DNA from: an uncultured Terriglobus sp.
GTDB lineage: Bacteria > Acidobacteriota > Terriglobia > Terriglobales > Acidobacteriaceae
Reading direction: 5' to 3'
Assembly (NCBI GenBank): GCA_937871605.1
Contig: CALMRM010000285.1
Span: forward strand, 1-9,273
DNA length: 9,273 nucleotides
The notes beneath the pieces are model-generated. The model was not told where the DNA came from, searched no databases, and worked only from the letters and a program-made list of their open reading frames with translations. Below, in pieces: positions 5,251 to 9,273 of the stretch. The position numbers and the translations under genes were made by a program. The stretch's first letter is position 1. Every line of letters starts with the position of its first letter.

Positions 5251-8223
5251 ATGCCTCCCCAACCAAAGCACAGCACTGTGCGGTCCCTCACACTGCGCCG
5301 GTACCCCGGAGTTCGTGGCACCCTTTCTGCCCTGCTGCTGGGCGGCACCCTGGTTGGGGGCGGTGTACCGCTTGCCGCACAGGCCACCTCCACGCAGGCG
5401 GCCCAAACGCTGCCCTCGGCGAACGTCCCCAGCAGCGACCAGATCCTGTGCGCGCCGCAGGTCATTGGAAACCGGCGCTACCCCAAGGAATCCATTCTGG
5501 CCCGCCTGTTCTCACGCCAAGGCAATGCGTACGATCCCGTCACGGTCGAGCGCGACTTCAACTCGCTGTGGAACTCCGGCTACTTTGAAGACGTGCGCAT
5601 TGAGAAGGCAGAGGGCGCGGGCTGCGTCCAGCTCATCATCTACGTCCGCGAAAAGCCCACCATCGGCGAAATCAATTACAAGGGCCTCAACGCCGTCACC
5701 GTGTCTGACGTGCTGGAGCGCGACAAGAAGGCCAAGGTCGGCGTCACCGTTGAGAGCCAGTACGACCCCACCCGCATCAAGCGCAAAGAAGTGGTGCTCA
5801 AGCAGCTCTTGGCCGAGCACGGCCACCAGTTTGCCACCGTGCGCACCGAGGTGCGGACCATTCCGCCCGCTCGCGTAGCCGTCACCTTCATCGTCAAGGA
5901 AGGCCCCACGGTCAAGGTCGGCAAGATCGGCTTTGAGGGCAACAATCGCATCAACAGCCGCACCCTGCGCGCGGCCATGAAGAACTCCAAGCCCATCGGC
6001 ATCCCGCACAGCATCATCCTGGAAAACCTGTTTGCGCGGACCTTTGACGCCACCAAGCTCGATGAAGACGTGGAGCGCGTGCGCGCCGCCTACCGCGACC
6101 GCGGCTACTTCAAAATGCAGCCGGGCGAACCCATCACCAAGATCCGCGATTCAGGCGGCATCAACCTCTTTACGCTGCGGCCCTCCAACGGTAAGCGCAT
6201 CGACATCGAGATCCCGGTGGACGAGGGCAAGCGCTACAAGCTGGCCGGCATCACCTTCAGCGGCTACAACAAGAACGAAGTCAACGTAGCCGCACTGCGC
6301 GCCCAGTTCGCGCAGAAAGACGGCGAGTACTTCAACGCAACCCTGTTCGGCAAGGGGCTGGACAACCTGCGCAAGGCCTTCGGCACGCTGGGCTACATCA
6401 ATTTTGTCGGTTCGCCCTCGCCCAGCTTCGACGAAGCCAAAGACGCCATCACCTTGAACATCGACATCGACCAGGGCAAGCAGTTCTTTGTCTCGCGCAT
6501 TGAGTTCAGCGGCAACACCATCACGCGCGACCGCGTCATCCGCCGCGAATTGCTGCTGGAAGAGGGACAGCGTTACAACAACCAGGCCTGGGAAAACTCG
6601 ATCCTGCGGCTCAACCAGCTCAACTACTTCGACACGCTCAGGGCCGACCAGGACAGTGAAATCCGCACCAACAACGACGAGGGCACCGTCGACCTCCTGC
6701 TCAAGCTCAAGGAAAAGGGCAAGAACTCCATCGGCCTGAACGGCGGCCTGTCCGGCCTGTCCGGTTCGTTCGTGGGCCTCAATTACGAGACCAACAACTT
6801 CCTGGGCCTGGGTGAAACACTGTCGCTCGTCGCCAACATCGGTGACCTGTCGCGCAACGTGACCTTTGGCTTTACCGAGCCCTACCTGCGCAACAAGCCC
6901 ATCAGCGTGGGCCTGCAGGTGTTTGCCAGCAAGTACGACTACAACCCGGCCAAGAGCTACGGCGCGGCGGGCACGGGTACCACTAACCTGTCCACCGCGC
7001 AGCAGTCGCTCCTGACCAACTACAACCAGTCCAGCACCGGCCTTACATTGAGCGCCGGCACGCCGTTGCGCCACCTTCTCCGGCATGCCGCGGGTGTCAC
7101 GCGTGTGGGCATCTCGTACTCGCTCACCCGGTCCAACATCACCACCTTCAACGCCAACACCCGCAACGTGTTTGAGACGCTGAACTTCCGCAGCGGCATT
7201 GCGCAGAACAACGCGCTGGACGGCATTATTTCGTCTACCATTACGCCTTCGTTCACCTACTCCTCGGTGGATCGCGTGGCAGGCCCGCACAATGGTCGCG
7301 ATTTCAACCTGGCCATCCAGGTGGCGGGCGCGGGCGGCAACGTCAAATACATCCAGCCTGTGGCCTCGTTCCGCCAGTTCTACCCCATGAAGGGCCTGCG
7401 CATCAGCCGTGAGGGCCATAATGTGCTGGGCATGCGCGCGCAGTTTGCACACGTAGAGGGCTTCGGCGGCGAAGTGGCACCGCCGTTCAACCGGCTGTAC
7501 AGCGGTGGCGAACAGGAACTGCGCGGTTTCGACATCCGCTCCGGCACGCCCTACACGTTCATCCCCGTGCGCACGAACTTCAACCTGACCAACCCGGACG
7601 GCAGCACCGTACCGCGCGACCCCACCAACAACGGCCTGGGGAACATCCAGATTCCGCTGCCCATCTACCGGCTGGTCACAATCGGCGGTGACACCTCGTT
7701 CACAGGCAATCTTGAGTACCGGATTCCGATTGTCAACCAGGTCACGTTCGCGTTGTTTACGGACTTCAACACCACGTTCGACTCGCGGCCGTCGCAGCTG
7801 CAGCAGAGTGCGCTTGGGTCGGCATCGCTGTCCAGCCCGCTGTACGGCTGCCCGGTCTTTGCCAACGGCGCTTGCTCCGGCGGCACACAGATCGCCTTCC
7901 CCAGGCAGCTCAGCACCGCCCCGGGCACCAACTTTGTACCGCGCATGTCCAACGGTGCGTACATCAGCGTTCTGCTGCCCATCGTGAACGCACCGTTCCA
8001 GATCTTTTACGCGTACAACCCCCTGCGCCTGTACGAGGACATCCCGCAGAAGCTGGCTATCCCAAACGACGGTCCAGCAGGCACAGCTACGTTCAGAAGC
8101 TTGTTTCCTGATTCCGCCGCGGGCCGCTATACCTACGCTCAGGCCCTGCAACTGTACGGCGCGGACTACATCCTGCGTGAACCGCGCAAGACGATCCGGC
8201 TCTCCGTCAGCACGACCTTCTAG
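5251..8223 (+). CDS. bamA: Outer-membrane protein assembly factor BamA (Omp85)
   Basis: BamA is the central subunit of the BAM complex; it folds and inserts beta-barrel proteins into the outer membrane. The product is 990 residues from the ATG at 5251. A basic n-region and hydrophobic TLSALLLGGTLVGGGVPLAAQA form a signal peptide. A GTG at 5194 in the same frame would add 19 residues and is less likely. Five POTRA domains follow, at roughly 67-135, 136-218, 219-326, 327-409 and 410-489. Examples are IGEINYKGLNAVTVSDVLERD, VGKIGFEGNNRINSRTL and VSRIEFSGNTITRDRVIRRE; each ends in a REKP, KEGP, DEGK, DQGK or KEKG turn. The barrel (about 490-990) starts NSIGLNGGLSGLSGSFVGL and NNFLGLGETLSL, has FTEPYL at 541-546, the LRGF form of the VRGF/Y lid-lock motif at 757-760, and a terminal Phe. 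It is longer than E. coli BamA (about 800) because of long loops. It appears to be a single-gene unit; the skp/lpxD neighbours of Proteobacteria are absent. Confidence 0.95.
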   Translation: MPPQPKHSTVRSLTLRRYPGVRGTLSALLLGGTLVGGGVPLAAQATSTQAAQTLPSANVPSSDQILCAPQVIGNRRYPKESILARLFSRQGNAYDPVTVERDFNSLWNSGYFEDVRIEKAEGAGCVQLIIYVREKPTIGEINYKGLNAVTVSDVLERDKKAKVGVTVESQYDPTRIKRKEVVLKQLLAEHGHQFATVRTEVRTIPPARVAVTFIVKEGPTVKVGKIGFEGNNRINSRTLRAAMKNSKPIGIPHSIILENLFARTFDATKLDEDVERVRAAYRDRGYFKMQPGEPITKIRDSGGINLFTLRPSNGKRIDIEIPVDEGKRYKLAGITFSGYNKNEVNVAALRAQFAQKDGEYFNATLFGKGLDNLRKAFGTLGYINFVGSPSPSFDEAKDAITLNIDIDQGKQFFVSRIEFSGNTITRDRVIRRELLLEEGQRYNNQAWENSILRLNQLNYFDTLRADQDSEIRTNNDEGTVDLLLKLKEKGKNSIGLNGGLSGLSGSFVGLNYETNNFLGLGETLSLVANIGDLSRNVTFGFTEPYLRNKPISVGLQVFASKYDYNPAKSYGAAGTGTTNLSTAQQSLLTNYNQSSTGLTLSAGTPLRHLLRHAAGVTRVGISYSLTRSNITTFNANTRNVFETLNFRSGIAQNNALDGIISSTITPSFTYSSVDRVAGPHNGRDFNLAIQVAGAGGNVKYIQPVASFRQFYPMKGLRISREGHNVLGMRAQFAHVEGFGGEVAPPFNRLYSGGEQELRGFDIRSGTPYTFIPVRTNFNLTNPDGSTVPRDPTNNGLGNIQIPLPIYRLVTIGGDTSFTGNLEYRIPIVNQVTFALFTDFNTTFDSRPSQLQQSALGSASLSSPLYGCPVFANGACSGGTQIAFPRQLSTAPGTNFVPRMSNGAYISVLLPIVNAPFQIFYAYNPLRLYEDIPQKLAIPNDGPAGTATFRSLFPDSAAGRYTYAQALQLYGADYILREPRKTIRLSVSTTF

Positions 8224-8231
8224 AACGCAGC

Positions 8232-8268
8232 ACGCACAAAGGCCCGGCATGTGCCGGGCCTTGTGCGT
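8232..8268. terminator. Shared hairpin terminator between convergent genes
   Basis: A near-perfect inverted repeat ACGCACAA-GGCCCGGC / GCCGGGCC-TTGTGCGT with a 4-base loop (ATGT) and one bulged A in the left arm starts 8 bases after the bamA stop and ends 20 bases before the opposing stop. The stem is about 16 bp and GC-rich. No run of T follows on either strand, so it is not classical, but length and position suggest it terminates both genes. Confidence 0.65.
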
Positions 8269-8287
8269 TCGCAAGGAACGTCGCGCA

Positions 8288-9273
8288 TTAGTACTCCCGC
8301 GGGTACATGCGCGAGATGCGGTCGTGCCAGCCCAGGCCGTCCTCATCCAGGCAGGCCCACAGCAGGCCCATGCCCAGCGGCAGGGTGGCCAGCAGAATGG
8401 CCAAGAGGCGGCGGCGCATGCTGCTGCGGCTGGGGTTCTCGTCGGCAAAGGTGCACAGCCCAACGCGGGCGTACCGCATGCCCGGCGTGGCCTCATTCAG
8501 CGTAAAGAACAGCATGTAGTACAGCAGCCCAAAGGCAAGGGCAGTGCCGGAGAGGGCAACGGCCGCAGACAGGCCGCCCGGCAGCTCTCCCGAGGCGTAG
8601 GACGCTACCAGCACCGACAGGAGCACGGCACTGCTGATGCAGCACGCGTCCACCGTGAAGGCCATCAGGCGCAGTGCGACGGGCGCGGTGTAGATCGGCA
8701 ATCCCTGGGCGGGCTCCGCGACGGTCCGCCGTTCCGTGTCCGCGTCCAGGCGGATCGTGTGCCACTCTGGCAAGACGCTCTCGGCGGCGGGCTCGGGCGA
8801 CAGGGCAGCTGCCTGCACCTCAAAGATCCGCAGCTGGGCACGCTCTGGCGCGGCGTCTGCGTCCTCGCGCAGCGGCCCCTCTGCCAAGCGTGGCCGTGCC
8901 TTACGGGCAGCCACCAGCTGGCGCGGAAACTCGAGCAGGTTGGCAGGCAAGGGAACAGCAGGTTCCAGCGGCGTGGCAGGCTCCTGCAGTGGGAAGGTAG
9001 ACGGCTCCCACGGCTCAGTAGCGCTCTCTTGCGCCACGGCTGCAGTACTGAGAACGGCTGTATCCGCCAGCGGCCTGAGCTCCGCAACGGGTTGCGCCAG
9101 AACGGGGACATCACGGGTATCGACCGGCGCGGCATTCCACCGGTCCAACTCGGTCAGCAGCTCTGTCTGCACGGCAGCCACGGCTTCGGCGGTGCGGCGC
9201 GCCATGTCCGCAGCGGCCTCCGCACGTTGAACGGCAATGGCCGCCTCAGACGCCAAAAAGTCATGGTAGGTGG
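8288..9273 (-). CDS. RDD-family membrane protein with long N-terminal region, 5' partial
   Basis: The minus frame is open from the right edge to TAA at 8288-8290, giving 327 visible residues. No ATG is seen in frame, and the first codons (TYHDFLASEAAIAVQ) read like mid-protein sequence, so the true start lies outside. The first 45 or so residues are Ala/Glu/Arg-rich and probably helical. Then about 140 residues are rich in Pro, Ala and Glu, with a basic patch RKARPRL, and look disordered. The last 135 hold the RDD domain: APVALRLMAFTVDA with the Arg and Asp of the family signature, then two helices (VLLSVLVASY, AFGLLYYMLFFTL). After these come EATPGMRYARVGL, RRRLLAILLATLPLGMGLLW and the terminal WHDRISRMY. 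RDD proteins are integral membrane proteins of mostly unknown function; a few have been linked to ion or proton transport. The gene converges on bamA. The family call is firm; the role is unknown. Confidence 0.85.
   Translation of the reverse strand, partial: TYHDFLASEAAIAVQRAEAAADMARRTAEAVAAVQTELLTELDRWNAAPVDTRDVPVLAQPVAELRPLADTAVLSTAAVAQESATEPWEPSTFPLQEPATPLEPAVPLPANLLEFPRQLVAARKARPRLAEGPLREDADAAPERAQLRIFEVQAAALSPEPAAESVLPEWHTIRLDADTERRTVAEPAQGLPIYTAPVALRLMAFTVDACCISSAVLLSVLVASYASGELPGGLSAAVALSGTALAFGLLYYMLFFTLNEATPGMRYARVGLCTFADENPSRSSMRRRLLAILLATLPLGMGLLWACLDEDGLGWHDRISRMYPREY

Noticed and set aside
6151..8496. A 781-codon open frame on the minus strand opposite bamA
   Set aside because: High-GC codon bias on the bamA strand keeps this antisense frame open; the translation is low-complexity (Arg/Val/Ala/Gly) and bamA is unambiguous. 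It also overlaps the shared terminator and the RDD gene in another frame.

Overview
The window looks like chromosomal DNA of a subdivision 1 acidobacterium (a Terriglobus, Granulicella or Edaphobacter type genome). The evidence is a high-GC Gram-negative gene set. It includes a BamA whose POTRA wording I associate with that group, a porin of the BBP2/OmpL-like family, a small secreted carboxypeptidase-regulatory-like protein and a PEP-CTERM sorting tail. The assignment comes from remembered protein families and was not searched. The content is mostly core and envelope functions. I see no phage, insertion sequence, CRISPR array, tRNA or defence system.

Layout from left to right: (1) bases 1-171 are the 3' end of a small membrane protein gene (+), possibly DUF4126. 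(2) About 194-626 on the minus strand is rnpB, the catalytic RNA of RNase P, with a TATACT -10 box just upstream. (3) 780-2228 (+) encodes a secreted outer-membrane beta-barrel of the porin-2 family. (4) 2262-2651 (-) encodes a small exported single-domain protein that converges on the porin, with a hairpin between the two stop codons. (5) 2774-4642 (+) encodes a KimA-like APC/KUP-type permease with a cytosolic C-terminal domain, probably a potassium importer. (6) 4693-4969 (+) is a decayed remnant of a PEP-CTERM exported protein: the sorting signal survives but the start and signal peptide are gone. A rho-independent-type terminator follows. (7) 5251-8223 (+) encodes BamA, with five POTRA domains and an Omp85 barrel, behind a perfect TATAAT box. 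(8) 8288 to the right edge (-) is a 5'-partial RDD-family membrane protein, separated from bamA by a strong shared hairpin.

The genes do not form one operon. Strands alternate and most units are single genes bounded by hairpins. There is a functional link in the envelope: BamA inserts beta-barrels such as the porin, whose last residue is the aromatic Phe typical of BAM substrates. The points most worth a second look are the PEP-CTERM remnant, changes at two probable ion-site positions of the KimA-like transporter, and unpaired-looking cysteine pairs in the porin and in BamA. I did not find a convincing new biological system here.
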